Shown here in pieces: positions 1 through 8,762 of a stretch of DNA of 64,000 nt. Source of the DNA: Marinomonas fungiae (GTDB taxonomy: Bacteria > Pseudomonadota > Gammaproteobacteria > Pseudomonadales > Marinomonadaceae); NCBI RefSeq assembly GCF_001418205.1, contig NZ_LIQF01000013.1, forward strand, positions 37,417-101,416, read 5' to 3'. The first letter of the stretch is position 1; each line of letters starts with the position of its first letter. The position numbers were made by a program, and so were the translations under genes. The notes below the pieces were generated by a model. That model saw only the letters and a program-made list of their open reading frames with translations, searched no databases and was not told where the DNA came from.

Positions 1-1
1 G

Positions 2-211
2 GTTGCCCAGCGACGCATCGCTCAGGTGATCGGTCTAGCGGATACGGTGCCCTATAATCGAGTAAATCCTGATAGTCCGGAGAACCGACGTATTTCCATT
101 ACCTTGATGACCGATTCTGCTTACAAGAGGCTGCTTGAAAGTAGCCGTCGTCGCTTTGGCGGAGAAAAAATCCAGCTGGATTCTTCTATGACCCCCGAGA
201 CTGTCTTCTAG
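2..211 (+). CDS. motB: MotB flagellar stator protein, 3' end only
   Basis: The window opens inside this gene; only the last 69 codons are present. The readable frame starts VAQRRIAQVIGLAD and contains ENRRISI near its end, the hallmark of the peptidoglycan-binding OmpA-like domain of MotB (AxxR...ENRRxxI). MotB anchors the MotA/MotB proton-driven stator to the cell wall. The motA-motB-rsgA-orn neighbourhood is common in pseudomonad-like gammaproteobacteria, which supports the call. MotB and rsgA converge with a gap of 29 bases and no clear terminator between them. Another OmpA-family protein is possible but less likely given the neighbours. Confidence 0.8.
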   Translation, partial: VAQRRIAQVIGLADTVPYNRVNPDSPENRRISITLMTDSAYKRLLESSRRRFGGEKIQLDSSMTPETVF

Positions 212-240
212 GGGGGGCATAGTTGAATTAAGAGTTGGCG

Positions 241-1275
241 CTAGAAGGCGTCGTTGTCGCGAATCGATTGACGAATGCGAAGGTAGCTTTCAAAACGGTG
301 TGCGGAGATTCCACCTTTCTCAAGAGCTTCACGGATGGCGCAGCCTGGTTCTTGCTCGTGAGAGCAGTCGCGGAACTTGCAATAGCCAAGGTGGGGGCGA
401 AATTCAACAAAACCTTCCAGTAGTTCCTCTTCGCTGATGTGCCATAGACCAAATTCACGAATCCCAGGCGAGTCAATCAAGTCACCTCCTGATGGCATAT
501 GGAATAGACGAGCCGTTGTTGTTGTATGGGTGCCTTTTTTACGCTTCTGCGATAGCTCGCCAACACTAATTTCAATGCCTGGCAGTAGGGAGCCGATTAA
601 TGAGGATTTCCCTACTCCTGATTGACCTACGAAAACGCTGATGCGATCTTGTAAAAATGCATGCAGCTCGCTCATGCCTTGTTCATTTTTGATCGACGTA
701 CGTATTACTCGGTAACCAAGGTTTATATAGGTGCTGAGTAGATTCTCTAGATCTTCTTTATTAGACTCATCGATTAAATCACATTTATTCAAAAGAATAA
801 CGGGCGGAATATCGACGGTCTCTGCTGCCACAAGATAGCGATCTATAAGGTTGGCATGGGGAACTGGTTCTGCTGCGATAACGATGACAATAAAGTCAAT
901 ATTGGCTGCGACCGGCTTTAGGCGACCATGCATATCAGGGCGCTGCAGTAGGGTATCACGATCTCCTCGAGCTACCACGACACCACCTTCATTTTGCTTC
1001 GGACGCCAAACCACCTTATCACCGGTGACCAATTGACCAAGGTTAGCACGCATATTACAGCGGGTGCTTATGCCAATATTAGGCTCTTGTGTGCCTTCGA
1101 CCTCAACTTGTGTGCCAAAGTGAGAGATGATGATGCCTTCGGTCTCGGGCCCTAGATCAGAAGACTGTAACGTCTCCTCGGCACGGTCAGCACGCTTTTG
1201 TGTGCGCTCCATGCGTTCTTTTTGAATCCGCTCAATGCGCCAGGCTTGTTGTTTGGTCAGCTTTCGTTTTGACAT
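241..1275 (-). CDS. rsgA: Ribosome small subunit-dependent GTPase A (RsgA)
   Basis: Late-stage 30S maturation GTPase, 344 residues. The circularly permuted GTPase order is visible: G4 NKCD at 163-166 comes before the P-loop GQSGVGKSS at 217-225 and G3 DSPG at 268-271. An OB-fold-like segment lies at about 45-115. The C-terminal zinc motif uses Cys299, Cys304, His306 and Cys312. The first 40 residues are basic and charged, as usual for the family. It is divergent from orn; the 74-base gap must hold both promoters. The ATG start at 1275 gives a family-typical length. Confidence 0.97.
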   Translation of the reverse strand: MSKRKLTKQQAWRIERIQKERMERTQKRADRAEETLQSSDLGPETEGIIISHFGTQVEVEGTQEPNIGISTRCNMRANLGQLVTGDKVVWRPKQNEGGVVVARGDRDTLLQRPDMHGRLKPVAANIDFIVIVIAAEPVPHANLIDRYLVAAETVDIPPVILLNKCDLIDESNKEDLENLLSTYINLGYRVIRTSIKNEQGMSELHAFLQDRISVFVGQSGVGKSSLIGSLLPGIEISVGELSQKRKKGTHTTTTARLFHMPSGGDLIDSPGIREFGLWHISEEELLEGFVEFRPHLGYCKFRDCSHEQEPGCAIREALEKGGISAHRFESYLRIRQSIRDNDAF

Positions 1276-1349
1276 TCGTATTTGTAGGTCGTTAATTTAA
1301 ACGCATAGAGTATAATGGCTGGCAATTAAAATACAGGACTGAGTGCGAT

Positions 1350-1904
1350 ATGAGTTACAGTGAAGACAACCTGATCTGGATTGATTTGGAAATGACGGGG
1401 CTTGAGCCGGACACGGATACCATCATTGAGATTGCGACAATTGTCACGGACAAAGATCTTAATGTCTTGGGAAGAGGACCTAACTTAGCGATTCACCAAG
1501 AGAAGGCGGTAATGGACGCTATGGATGAATGGTGTACCACGCATCATGGTCAATCAGGTTTGACTGAGCGCGTGCTGAATTCAAAAATTACTATGGCGGA
1601 TGCTGAGGCACAAACGATTGCATTTCTAGAGCAATATTTGCCAGCGGGTAAATCGCCAATCTGTGGTAACAGTGTCGGTCAAGACCGCCGTTTCCTCTAT
1701 CGGTATATGCCTAAGCTTGAGGCTTACTTTCACTATCGTTACTTAGACGTCAGTACCATTAAAGAGTTGGCGAAGCGCTGGAAGCCAGAAGCTCTTGATG
1801 GGTTTGAGAAAAAGGGCTCGCACTTGGCTCTGGACGACATTATTGAATCTATTGAAGAGCTAAAACACTACCGCAAAACCATGTTTGGTCTTGAGGCCAA
1901 ATAA
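1350..1904 (+). CDS. orn: Oligoribonuclease
   Basis: 3'-to-5' exoribonuclease that degrades di- and short oligoribonucleotides, including pGpG from c-di-GMP turnover. The DEDDh catalytic set is in place: Asp12 and Glu14 ([10 protein letters not shown]), Asp112, His158 and Asp163. The 184-residue length is standard. A TATAAT at 1311-1316 lies 33 bases before the ATG and is a likely -10 element, though no good -35 matches it. A GGDEF protein elsewhere in the window gives Orn a plausible c-di-GMP-related role beyond RNA decay, but that link is inference. Confidence 0.97.
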   Translation: MSYSEDNLIWIDLEMTGLEPDTDTIIEIATIVTDKDLNVLGRGPNLAIHQEKAVMDAMDEWCTTHHGQSGLTERVLNSKITMADAEAQTIAFLEQYLPAGKSPICGNSVGQDRRFLYRYMPKLEAYFHYRYLDVSTIKELAKRWKPEALDGFEKKGSHLALDDIIESIEELKHYRKTMFGLEAK

Positions 1905-1916
1905 ACTTGCTTACGG

Positions 1917-1934
1917 CGTGGGCTAACGCCCACG
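1917..1934 (+). terminator. Hairpin after orn, weak terminator candidate
   Basis: A perfect 7-bp stem (CGTGGGC/GCCCACG) with a four-base TAAC loop starts 12 bases after the orn stop. It is not followed by a run of T, so intrinsic termination is doubtful; it may instead protect the 3' end or act with Rho. Confidence 0.35.
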
Positions 1935-2005
1935 TTGCCATATATTTCCGCTATGCTTGTCTGATACGCTTATTGACCTACTGATAAGATCGGGAGACAG
2001 CTGTC

Positions 2006-3487
2006 ATGCCATCCGTCCTTCTTTCTAAACGCTTTTTAATCCCTCTTTTTGACATTGCTGGTATTCGCGCTCGTGAACAAGCTAGCTTTGCTCACGAGGG
2101 AGCGAGCTTTCCTATGATGTTGCGAGCAGGTAAGGCGTTATATGACCATATTCTGCGTCGGCACCCGACTATTACACAAATCGCTGTGGTAGTGGGCGGT
2201 GGTAATAATGGCGGCGATGGTTGGGTGGTGGCCCAGCTTGCGGCTCAGGATGGCTTGCAGGTAAGAGTGTATGATGTGGCTAGCTCGCCTAGAAAGGGAG
2301 ATGCTAAGCAGGCCGAAGAGCGTGCGGTTGGGCACCCACGAGTCGAAGTGAAGAGCTCTGATGAGCTTGAATACGAAACGGCCGCTGTGGTTGTCGATGC
2401 GTTGCTTGGTATTGGTTTTCAAGCACCTTTGTCAGACGTCTATGAGCAAGTCATTAATGCTATAAATCAATTGTCCAGCAAAGGGGTTTGGGTTGTCAGT
2501 GTTGATTGCCCGAGTGGATTGGACCTTCATTCAGGTCAGGCAGTGCTGGCTGTGCATGCTGATTTGGTGGTGACCTTCATTGGCGATAAGCTCGGACACT
2601 ATTTGCAAGATGGTCCCGTATACTGTCACGAAATCGTCACAGAAAACTTGCAAGCTGTTGACTTGTCTGAGCAACCGCAAGCATACTTTCTCGCGCCTGC
2701 CGCACTTGATCATCATTCTCCTTGCCAGCGAAATTTAAACTCTCATAAGGGAACTTATGGGCACGTCACTGTCATAGGGGGGGATCATGGCTATGGCGGC
2801 GCAGCCATTATGTCCAGTGAAGCGGCGGCTAAGGCTGGCTCGGGAACGGTGAGTTTATTTACCCGAGAAAAACATGTGTCAGCCTCGTTGGTGCGTAATC
2901 CGAATGTGATGGCTGTTTCGTATGAACAGGCGGATATTCAATCAACCTTGAGAAGTTCTCAATCAGTGGTTGTCTTGGGGCCTGGCTTAGGGCAATCAGA
3001 ATGGTCTAAGGCAGTTTGGCAGCAATGTCAGCCGTTAAATCAGCCGATGGTGGTTGATGCAGATGGGCTCTATTGGCTTGGGGTAAGCCCAATTAAACGG
3101 GAAAAAATGGTCGTTACGCCTCATCCGGGTGAGGCGGCGCGATTGCTTAAAAAGAGCATTAAAGAAATTCTTCAAGACTTGCCTCGTGCGGCTAATTTAA
3201 TAGCTAGTCGATATCAAGCGGTAGTGGTGTTGAAGGGCGCGACAAGTATCGTGGCATCACCAGATGGACGCATGATGATTGTCGGAAAGCCTTGTCCAGG
3301 TCTTGCAAAAGGTGGATCAGGTGATGTGTTAAGTGGAATGGTGGGGGCATGTTTAGCCTATTACCAAGACGCGTTTGAGGCTGCGGTCGTCGCCACAGCA
3401 TGGCACAACAAAGCAGCGCAACGTTGTGGCGCTGAGCTCGGTATGATTAAGATGCAGCCATATCAATTATTGGATTATTTGGAATGA
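2006..3487 (+). CDS. nnr: Bifunctional NAD(P)HX epimerase/dehydratase
   Basis: Repairs hydrated NADH/NADPH: the N-terminal YjeF domain (about 1-220) epimerises R- to S-NAD(P)HX and the C-terminal ribokinase-like domain (about 235-493) dehydrates it with ADP. The epimerase nucleotide motif GGGNNGGDGW is at 64-73 and the dehydratase motif KGGSGDVLSG at about 434-443. At 493 residues it is a full-length fusion. It heads the conserved nnr-tsaE-amiB-mutL order. The ATG follows GGGAG about ten bases upstream. The first dozen residues are not conserved-looking, so a start slightly downstream cannot be excluded. Confidence 0.95.
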   Translation: MPSVLLSKRFLIPLFDIAGIRAREQASFAHEGASFPMMLRAGKALYDHILRRHPTITQIAVVVGGGNNGGDGWVVAQLAAQDGLQVRVYDVASSPRKGDAKQAEERAVGHPRVEVKSSDELEYETAAVVVDALLGIGFQAPLSDVYEQVINAINQLSSKGVWVVSVDCPSGLDLHSGQAVLAVHADLVVTFIGDKLGHYLQDGPVYCHEIVTENLQAVDLSEQPQAYFLAPAALDHHSPCQRNLNSHKGTYGHVTVIGGDHGYGGAAIMSSEAAAKAGSGTVSLFTREKHVSASLVRNPNVMAVSYEQADIQSTLRSSQSVVVLGPGLGQSEWSKAVWQQCQPLNQPMVVDADGLYWLGVSPIKREKMVVTPHPGEAARLLKKSIKEILQDLPRAANLIASRYQAVVVLKGATSIVASPDGRMMIVGKPCPGLAKGGSGDVLSGMVGACLAYYQDAFEAAVVATAWHNKAAQRCGAELGMIKMQPYQLLDYLE

Positions 3488-3531
3488 TTTTGCGCACACG
3501 GGTGTGTGTAGATAAGTGAGTATGTAAACGT

Positions 3532-3999
3532 ATGTTAGAAAGAGAAGTGTTTGGCGAAGAAGCCATGGAGTTGTTCGGGGAAAATCTAGCAGCATCACTC
3601 AAAAGAGGTGGAGTGGTATATCTAGACGGAAATCTAGGCATGGGTAAGACAACATTGGTGCGTGGTATTCTGCGTGGCTTGGGCTATGTCGGCCCAGTTA
3701 AAAGCCCAACTTACACCATTGTGGAACCTTATGACTTGGACCAAGTGGAAGTGTTTCATTTCGACTTGTATCGAATTAGTGATGCGGAAGAGTTGGAGTT
3801 TATGGGGGTCCGTGATTATTTTAAAGACGGAGCTTTATGTTTAGTGGAATGGGCCGAGATGGGAGAGGGGGTGCTGCCAAAACCTGATTTAGTGGTGCAT
3901 TTAAATTTAGTTCGCCATGGGCGTTCTATTTCCATTGAACCCAAAACTAGCTACGGTGTCGAAGCGCTAGCGGAGATCACCCTACGGCTTGCCAGCTGA
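3532..3999 (+). CDS. tsaE: tRNA t6A biosynthesis ATPase TsaE
   Basis: ATPase partner of TsaB/TsaD in making N6-threonylcarbamoyl-adenosine at position 37 of ANN-decoding tRNAs. The Walker A motif GNLGMGKTT is at 33-41, followed by KSPTYTIVEPY and HFDLYR, both TsaE signatures. Length 155 is normal. It lies 44 bases after nnr, in the order seen in Escherichia coli (yjeF-yjeE). A strong terminator follows at once, so amiB probably depends on its own promoter. Confidence 0.96.
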   Translation: MLEREVFGEEAMELFGENLAASLKRGGVVYLDGNLGMGKTTLVRGILRGLGYVGPVKSPTYTIVEPYDLDQVEVFHFDLYRISDAEELEFMGVRDYFKDGALCLVEWAEMGEGVLPKPDLVVHLNLVRHGRSISIEPKTSYGVEALAEITLRLAS

Positions 4000-4004
4000 T
4001 TTTT

Positions 4005-4030
4005 AAAAAGGAGGCCTTGCCTCCTTTTTT
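4005..4030 (+). terminator. Intrinsic terminator after tsaE
   Basis: Stem GGAGGC/GCCTCC (4010-4015 with 4019-4024), three-base loop, flanked by an A run and six T. It begins five bases after the tsaE stop. Confidence 0.9.
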
Positions 4031-4049
4031 ATTCTCAAGACACGTCTAT

Positions 4050-4078
4050 TTGAGATCAAAGTCGGCAAGCGTTATAGT
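4050..4078 (+). promoter_or_regulatory. Sigma70-type promoter for amiB
   Basis: TTGAGA and TATAGT are separated by exactly 17 bases, located between the tsaE terminator and the amiB start. Four of six bases match consensus at -35 and five of six at -10. The placement agrees with amiB-mutL-miaA being a separate transcription unit. Confidence 0.6.
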
Positions 4079-4106
4079 GTCAACATATACTTGCTAGCTG
4101 TATGAT

Positions 4107-5435
4107 ATGTATAAAAAAATCTTTTCTCTTAATTGGCTATGGCCAGTGCTTTTGCTGACGATGAGTGTTTTCGCGCAAGCTGCTCAGGTCAAAGACATTC
4201 GTGTTGCTCAACAAACGGGAGCAACACGCCTTGTATTTGAGCTGGACGCATCGGTCAGTCATCGAATGTTTCCTTTAAGTAATCCTGATCGAATTGTGCT
4301 GGATGTCAGTAATGCTGATATCTCGCAGGATGTGGTTAACGGTCTGTCCGCATTGTCGTCAGATGTATTAATGCGTGTTCGTTATGCGAAGCGTGATGAC
4401 GGCATGCGTTTTGTGTTAGATCTCAATAAAAAAGTGAAAGCCAAAACCTCTGAATTATCCGCTTCAGGTGAGTATGGCCCACGCATCATGGTGGAACTGG
4501 AATACGGTGCGCAGAACAATACTGTTGCAGTAGTTAAGAGTCTTGCTTCTATTTCAGATGAAAAGCGTGATGTGGTAGTCGTGATCGATCCAGGTCATGG
4601 AGGCAAAGATCCAGGAGCCTTGGGGCAATATAAAGTACGTGAGAAAGATGTTGTATTGTCGATTGGTCTTGAGTTGGCAAAGCGTTTAAATGCAATTCAA
4701 GGTATTAAAGCGGTCATGACGCGATCTACTGATGAGTATTTGCAGCTGCGTGATCGCTCACGAATTGCTCGAGAAGCTAATGCTGATCTTATGATTTCTA
4801 TTCATGCGGATGCATTCACTAAACCTTCTGCTCGCGGGGCGTCAGTCTGGGCTTTATCGCTCAGTGGAAAAACCTCTGAAATGGGGCGTTGGTTAGCGCA
4901 ACAGGAGCAGGCGGCTGATTTGGTAGGAGGTATCTCCTTGGATGATAAGGATCAGTTGCTTGCCGAAGTCCTGTTGGATATGTCGATGAACTCGACCATT
5001 CAGATGAGTTTAGATATTGGTGAGAAAGTGTTACGTGAAATGAAACAGGTTGCTGTGTTGCATAAAAACTCGGTGCAACAAGCAGGCTTCGTGGTTTTAA
5101 AATCTCCTGATATTCCGTCCATCTTGATTGAGACTGGGTTCGTCTCGAATAAAACTGAAGCGAAAAACCTATCGAGTGGCACTTACCGTCGTAAGCTGGC
5201 GGCATCGATTGCTGAAGGGGTGGAAGATTTCTTCTTCTCAAATCCACCTGACGGTACCTATATTGCGTGGCGTAAAAAACAATCTGGTGGATACACTTAT
5301 ACAGTTTCTAAAGGCGATACGCTGTCGGAAATTGCGCGTAAAAATGGTGTTTCATTGGACTCTCTGCGCTCGGCCAATACCTTGCGTAATGATGTGATAT
5401 GGGTGGGGCAAAAACTATCCATTCCGGCAGGATAA
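4107..5435 (+). CDS. amiB: N-acetylmuramoyl-L-alanine amidase AmiB with LysM domain
   Basis: Periplasmic zinc amidase that cuts septal peptidoglycan for daughter cell separation. A signal peptide (about 1-25, ending VFAQA) precedes an AMIN domain (about 28-132), an Amidase_3 domain (about 155-375) with zinc/catalytic residues in DPGHGG (His164), REKD (Glu179), SIHAD (His about 233) and LIETGF (Glu about 342), then one LysM module (about 398-441). The C-terminal LysM is typical of the Vibrio/Pseudomonas form and missing in E. coli AmiB. Activation by EnvC/NlpD-like LytM factors is expected from the family. No strong ribosome binding site precedes the ATG. Confidence 0.95.
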   Translation: MYKKIFSLNWLWPVLLLTMSVFAQAAQVKDIRVAQQTGATRLVFELDASVSHRMFPLSNPDRIVLDVSNADISQDVVNGLSALSSDVLMRVRYAKRDDGMRFVLDLNKKVKAKTSELSASGEYGPRIMVELEYGAQNNTVAVVKSLASISDEKRDVVVVIDPGHGGKDPGALGQYKVREKDVVLSIGLELAKRLNAIQGIKAVMTRSTDEYLQLRDRSRIAREANADLMISIHADAFTKPSARGASVWALSLSGKTSEMGRWLAQQEQAADLVGGISLDDKDQLLAEVLLDMSMNSTIQMSLDIGEKVLREMKQVAVLHKNSVQQAGFVVLKSPDIPSILIETGFVSNKTEAKNLSSGTYRRKLAASIAEGVEDFFFSNPPDGTYIAWRKKQSGGYTYTVSKGDTLSEIARKNGVSLDSLRSANTLRNDVIWVGQKLSIPAG

Positions 5436-5458
5436 AATTCGCTTTATGAAGGAAGCTC

Positions 5459-7456
5459 ATGTCTAGAATTAACTTGCTATCCCCGCGCCTAGCAAACCAG
5501 ATTGCAGCGGGTGAGGTGGTAGAGCGCCCAGCATCAGTGGTTAAAGAGTTGCTTGAAAATAGCTTAGACGCTGGAGCGACACAGCTTGATATTGATATTG
5601 AACAAGGCGGTGTTCGAGGTATCAAAATTCGTGATAATGGTAGTGGTATTGTAAAAGATGATTTGTCTTTGGCGCTAAGTCGACACGCTACCAGCAAGAT
5701 TACAACTTTAGATGATTTGGAGGCAGTGGCAACCCTTGGTTTTCGCGGTGAGGCGTTGGCGAGTATTAGCTCAGTGTCTCGACTGCATTTGACCTCTTGT
5801 GCTGCAGGTGAAAGTGAAGCGTGGCGTGTGGAGGCTGAAGGCAAGGATATGGCCACTTCCGTACGACCGGCCTCGCATCCTCAGGGTACGACCATTGATG
5901 CACGAGACCTATTTTTTAATACGCCAGCGCGCCGCAAGTTTTTACGTACTGAAAAAACCGAATTTGGTCACCTAGAAGAAGTCGTCAAACGTCTTGCTTT
6001 AAGTCGTTACGATGTGGGTTTTCGTTTAAATCATAACGGTAAACAAGTCTATGATTTACGCCCGGTGCAGGATCAATTGCATGCCGAACATCGATTAGCG
6101 ACGCTACTGGGTAAGAAGTTTATTGAAAATGCCTTAACCATAGATGTAGAAGCGGCTGGTTTACGTTTATGGGGCTGGATCGGTTTGCCGACCTTCTCTC
6201 GTTCTCAAGCGGATCTGCAATATTTCTTTGTGAATGGACGTGTGGTACGTGACAAGCTCGTGGCTCATGCGGTGCGCCAAGCCTATCGAGATGTCTTGTA
6301 CAACGGTCGGCATCCGACCTTTGTGTTGTATCTGGAACTCGATCCAGGGACAGTGGATGTTAACGTTCACCCGACCAAGCATGAAGTACGTTTTCGTGAT
6401 GGTCGTTTGGTGCATGACTTCCTGTTTAGTCGTATTCATAAAGTCTTGGCTGATGTTCGCCCAGAGAGCGGTATGTCTGGCAGTGCGGAAAACCCGATTC
6501 AACGACAAGAGCCTCAGATTCAAGAGCAAGAAAACCTCGGCCTAGGTCACCCAAGTCAGGCTCGAGATTTGTCTTGGATGGCTGCTGGTTCATCGCCTCA
6601 GTCTAGAGTGAGCGGCGTCTATTCTGGTGTTGGAAACTATGTCCCAAAAGAAGGGCCAAGCGTTGCTGAAGTAACTGGGCAATTAAGTGCAGTTTCACAA
6701 ATGAGCGACTTTGCGCGCCAATTTGCCGATGAGGAAATTGATCCAGAAACTGGTGAGATTAAGTCCATTGTGCCGAGACAGCCTCTTGTAAACACTTATG
6801 CGTCGTCGCTTGTCTCGCAGCAAGACGAAGGAACGGGCAGGGTGCGTGAGCCTCTACCGCGGCAAGGTATGACGCCACCGCTAGGCTTTGCCATCGCGCA
6901 ATTGCACGGTATCTATATCCTTTCTGAAACCGAGCAAGGCATGATTATTGTGGATATGCATGCTGCCCATGAGCGCATCGTTTACGAGCGAATGAAGACC
7001 GCATTTTATTCGAAAAATGTACCATCACAGCCGCTATTGGTGCCTATTAATGTCTCGATATCTCAGGCGGAAGCGGATTTGGTAGAAGATAACCATGAGG
7101 TCTTTGTGCAGTTCGGTTTTAATATCGAACGCTCCGGTCCTGAGAGTGTCATGGTACGTGAAGTGCCTGTCATACTGATTGATGGTGATATTGAAAGCTT
7201 GGTACGTGATGTGATCAGTGATTTGGTGGTTAACGGGACAACTGATCTATTGCAGGCGCGTGCCAATGAGTTGATGGCAACCATGGCTTGCCATGGTGCG
7301 GTACGAGCTAATCGCAAGCTTTCGATTGCCGAAATGAATAGTCTTCTGCGTGATATGGAAGTGACTGAGCGCAGTGGGCAATGTAATCACGGGCGTCCAA
7401 CTTGGACGCAGTTGTCGATGTCTGATTTAGATAAATTGTTTTTACGGGGCCGTTAA
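5459..7456 (+). CDS. mutL: DNA mismatch repair protein MutL, endonuclease type
   Basis: Links MutS mismatch recognition to strand removal. The N-terminal GHKL ATPase carries [14 protein letters not shown] and GFRGEAL; a variable linker (about 340-470) leads to the dimerisation domain. The C-terminal domain holds a metal-endonuclease motif, DMHA-x2-E-x4-E at 499-510, an ACHGAVRA box near 610 and CNHGRP at 642-647. These are absent from E. coli MutL and mark the nicking form found in bacteria without MutH. Length is 665 residues. It starts 23 bases after amiB behind GGAAG, so it is probably cotranscribed. Confidence 0.97.
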   Translation: MSRINLLSPRLANQIAAGEVVERPASVVKELLENSLDAGATQLDIDIEQGGVRGIKIRDNGSGIVKDDLSLALSRHATSKITTLDDLEAVATLGFRGEALASISSVSRLHLTSCAAGESEAWRVEAEGKDMATSVRPASHPQGTTIDARDLFFNTPARRKFLRTEKTEFGHLEEVVKRLALSRYDVGFRLNHNGKQVYDLRPVQDQLHAEHRLATLLGKKFIENALTIDVEAAGLRLWGWIGLPTFSRSQADLQYFFVNGRVVRDKLVAHAVRQAYRDVLYNGRHPTFVLYLELDPGTVDVNVHPTKHEVRFRDGRLVHDFLFSRIHKVLADVRPESGMSGSAENPIQRQEPQIQEQENLGLGHPSQARDLSWMAAGSSPQSRVSGVYSGVGNYVPKEGPSVAEVTGQLSAVSQMSDFARQFADEEIDPETGEIKSIVPRQPLVNTYASSLVSQQDEGTGRVREPLPRQGMTPPLGFAIAQLHGIYILSETEQGMIIVDMHAAHERIVYERMKTAFYSKNVPSQPLLVPINVSISQAEADLVEDNHEVFVQFGFNIERSGPESVMVREVPVILIDGDIESLVRDVISDLVVNGTTDLLQARANELMATMACHGAVRANRKLSIAEMNSLLRDMEVTERSGQCNHGRPTWTQLSMSDLDKLFLRGR

Positions 7457-7459
7457 AAT

Positions 7460-8392
7460 ATGTCCAAACCTAAAGTTGTCTGCTTGATGGGGCCAACCGC
7501 CTCAGGTAAGACAGGCCTTGCAGTCGAACTGGCTAGCCAGCATGGCTATGACATTATTAGTGTCGACTCTGCACTTATTTACAAAGGAATGGATATTGGT
7601 ACAGCAAAACCTGACGCTGAAACACTTGCCATTGCTCCTCATCGCTTAATCGATATTATTGATCCGAGTGAAAGTTACTCGGCGGCGGATTTTTTGACGG
7701 ATGCTGAGCGAGAAGTGGCGGATATCGTTGCACAAGGTAAGACCCCTCTGCTGGTTGGTGGAACCATGATGTACTTTAATGCGTTGCAGAAAGGTTTAGC
7801 GCCCATGCCGCCAGCAGATGCGGCTATTCGTGCTGAATTTGATCAGCATGCGGCGCAATTTGGCTTAGTGAGCTTGCATGAGCAGTTAAAAGAAATTGAT
7901 CCAGTTGCGGCGGCGCGCATTAACCCGAATGATTCTCAGCGCTTACAAAGAGCGATTGAAGTCTATCGCTTAACGGGTAAAACCATGACTCAGTGGTGGG
8001 CGGAACAAGAGGCGCAAGAGCTGCCATTTGATCTGGTTAATATTGCCGTTATGCCACAGGAGCGTTCGGTGCTGCATCTGCGTATCGAAGAGCGTTTTCG
8101 CATCATGATGGAGCAAGGCTTTCTGGCTGAAGTCGAAGCCTTGTATGCACGTGGCGATTTAACCATCGATATGCCATCGGTGCGATGTGTGGGATATCGT
8201 CAGTTGTGGCAATACCTTGAAGGTGAAGACACCTTAGAGGAAGCAATTTTCAAAGGAATCGTAGCAACGCGACAATTGGCAAAACGTCAACATACGTGGC
8301 TGCGTGGCTGGGACGATCTGGTTATTTTTGATAGTTTAAATCAAGATCTTTTAGGACAAACCTTGAAATACTTGGAAAGCAAGATTATATAA
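7460..8392 (+). CDS. miaA: tRNA dimethylallyltransferase MiaA
   Basis: Transfers dimethylallyl to A37 of UNN-reading tRNAs, the first step to ms2i6A. The P-loop GPTASGKT is at 11-18, followed by [17 protein letters not shown], the substrate-binding signature. Length 310 matches the family. The ATG lies three bases after the mutL stop, so translation is likely coupled. In E. coli, hfq promoters lie inside miaA; I see no clear equivalent here. Confidence 0.97.
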   Translation: MSKPKVVCLMGPTASGKTGLAVELASQHGYDIISVDSALIYKGMDIGTAKPDAETLAIAPHRLIDIIDPSESYSAADFLTDAEREVADIVAQGKTPLLVGGTMMYFNALQKGLAPMPPADAAIRAEFDQHAAQFGLVSLHEQLKEIDPVAAARINPNDSQRLQRAIEVYRLTGKTMTQWWAEQEAQELPFDLVNIAVMPQERSVLHLRIEERFRIMMEQGFLAEVEALYARGDLTIDMPSVRCVGYRQLWQYLEGEDTLEEAIFKGIVATRQLAKRQHTWLRGWDDLVIFDSLNQDLLGQTLKYLESKII

Positions 8393-8401
8393 GGGGAAAT
8401 C

Positions 8402-8470
8402 ATGAAAGATTTGTTGTATTATCTACGGTATTGTTTTGCCAATATTTTAATTATAAGTTTGCTTGCTTAA
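8402..8470 (+). CDS. Candidate 22-residue hydrophobic micro-ORF between miaA and hfq
   Basis: An ATG five bases after a strong ribosome binding site (AAGGGGA at 8391-8397) opens 22 codons beginning [12 protein letters not shown] and ending in a run rich in Ile and Leu. It fills almost the entire miaA-hfq gap, and its TAA stop is the first part of the hfq Shine-Dalgarno (TAAGGAG), an arrangement suited to reinitiation at hfq. The peptide could span or dock on the membrane. The region is A+T-rich, so a chance ORF over an hfq promoter is the main alternative. Confidence 0.4.
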   Translation: MKDLLYYLRYCFANILIISLLA

Positions 8471-8480
8471 GGAGATTCCG

Positions 8481-8726
8481 ATGTCAAAAGGGCAGTCACT
8501 ACAAGACCCTTACTTAAATGTACTTCGTAAAGAGAGAGTACCTGTTTCTATCTTTCTTGTGAATGGTATTAAATTACAGGGACAAATCGAGTCATTTGAT
8601 CAGTTCGTGATTTTGTTGAAAAACACAGTAAGCCAGATGGTTTACAAGCACGCAATCTCGACAGTTGTCCCATCTCGTACTATCCGTCTACCGTCTCCTG
8701 ATCAGGCGGAAGATACAGCAGAATAA
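8481..8726 (+). CDS. hfq: RNA chaperone Hfq
   Basis: Hexameric Sm-like RNA chaperone that pairs small RNAs with mRNAs. It reads [13 protein letters not shown], with Sm1 ([14 protein letters not shown]) and Sm2 ([13 protein letters not shown]) containing the YKHA motif. Start chosen at the ATG at 8481, seven bases after AAGGAG; an upstream in-frame start would add six non-conserved residues. At 81 residues the C-terminal tail is short and acidic, unlike the long E. coli tail. hflX follows 36 bases later. Confidence 0.98.
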   Translation: MSKGQSLQDPYLNVLRKERVPVSIFLVNGIKLQGQIESFDQFVILLKNTVSQMVYKHAISTVVPSRTIRLPSPDQAEDTAE

Positions 8727-8762
8727 GTTTGTTCTAACTAGGACAAACAGAGGTTATATAAC

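Noticed and set aside
26..211. Apparent 61-residue ORF starting at GTG
   Set aside because: The open frame continues unbroken to the left edge and matches the C-terminus of MotB, so it is the end of a truncated gene, not a small gene.
228..476. 82-residue minus-strand ORF inside the rsgA 3' end
   Set aside because: It lies in another frame over the well-conserved RsgA zinc and C-terminal region and has no recognisable features.
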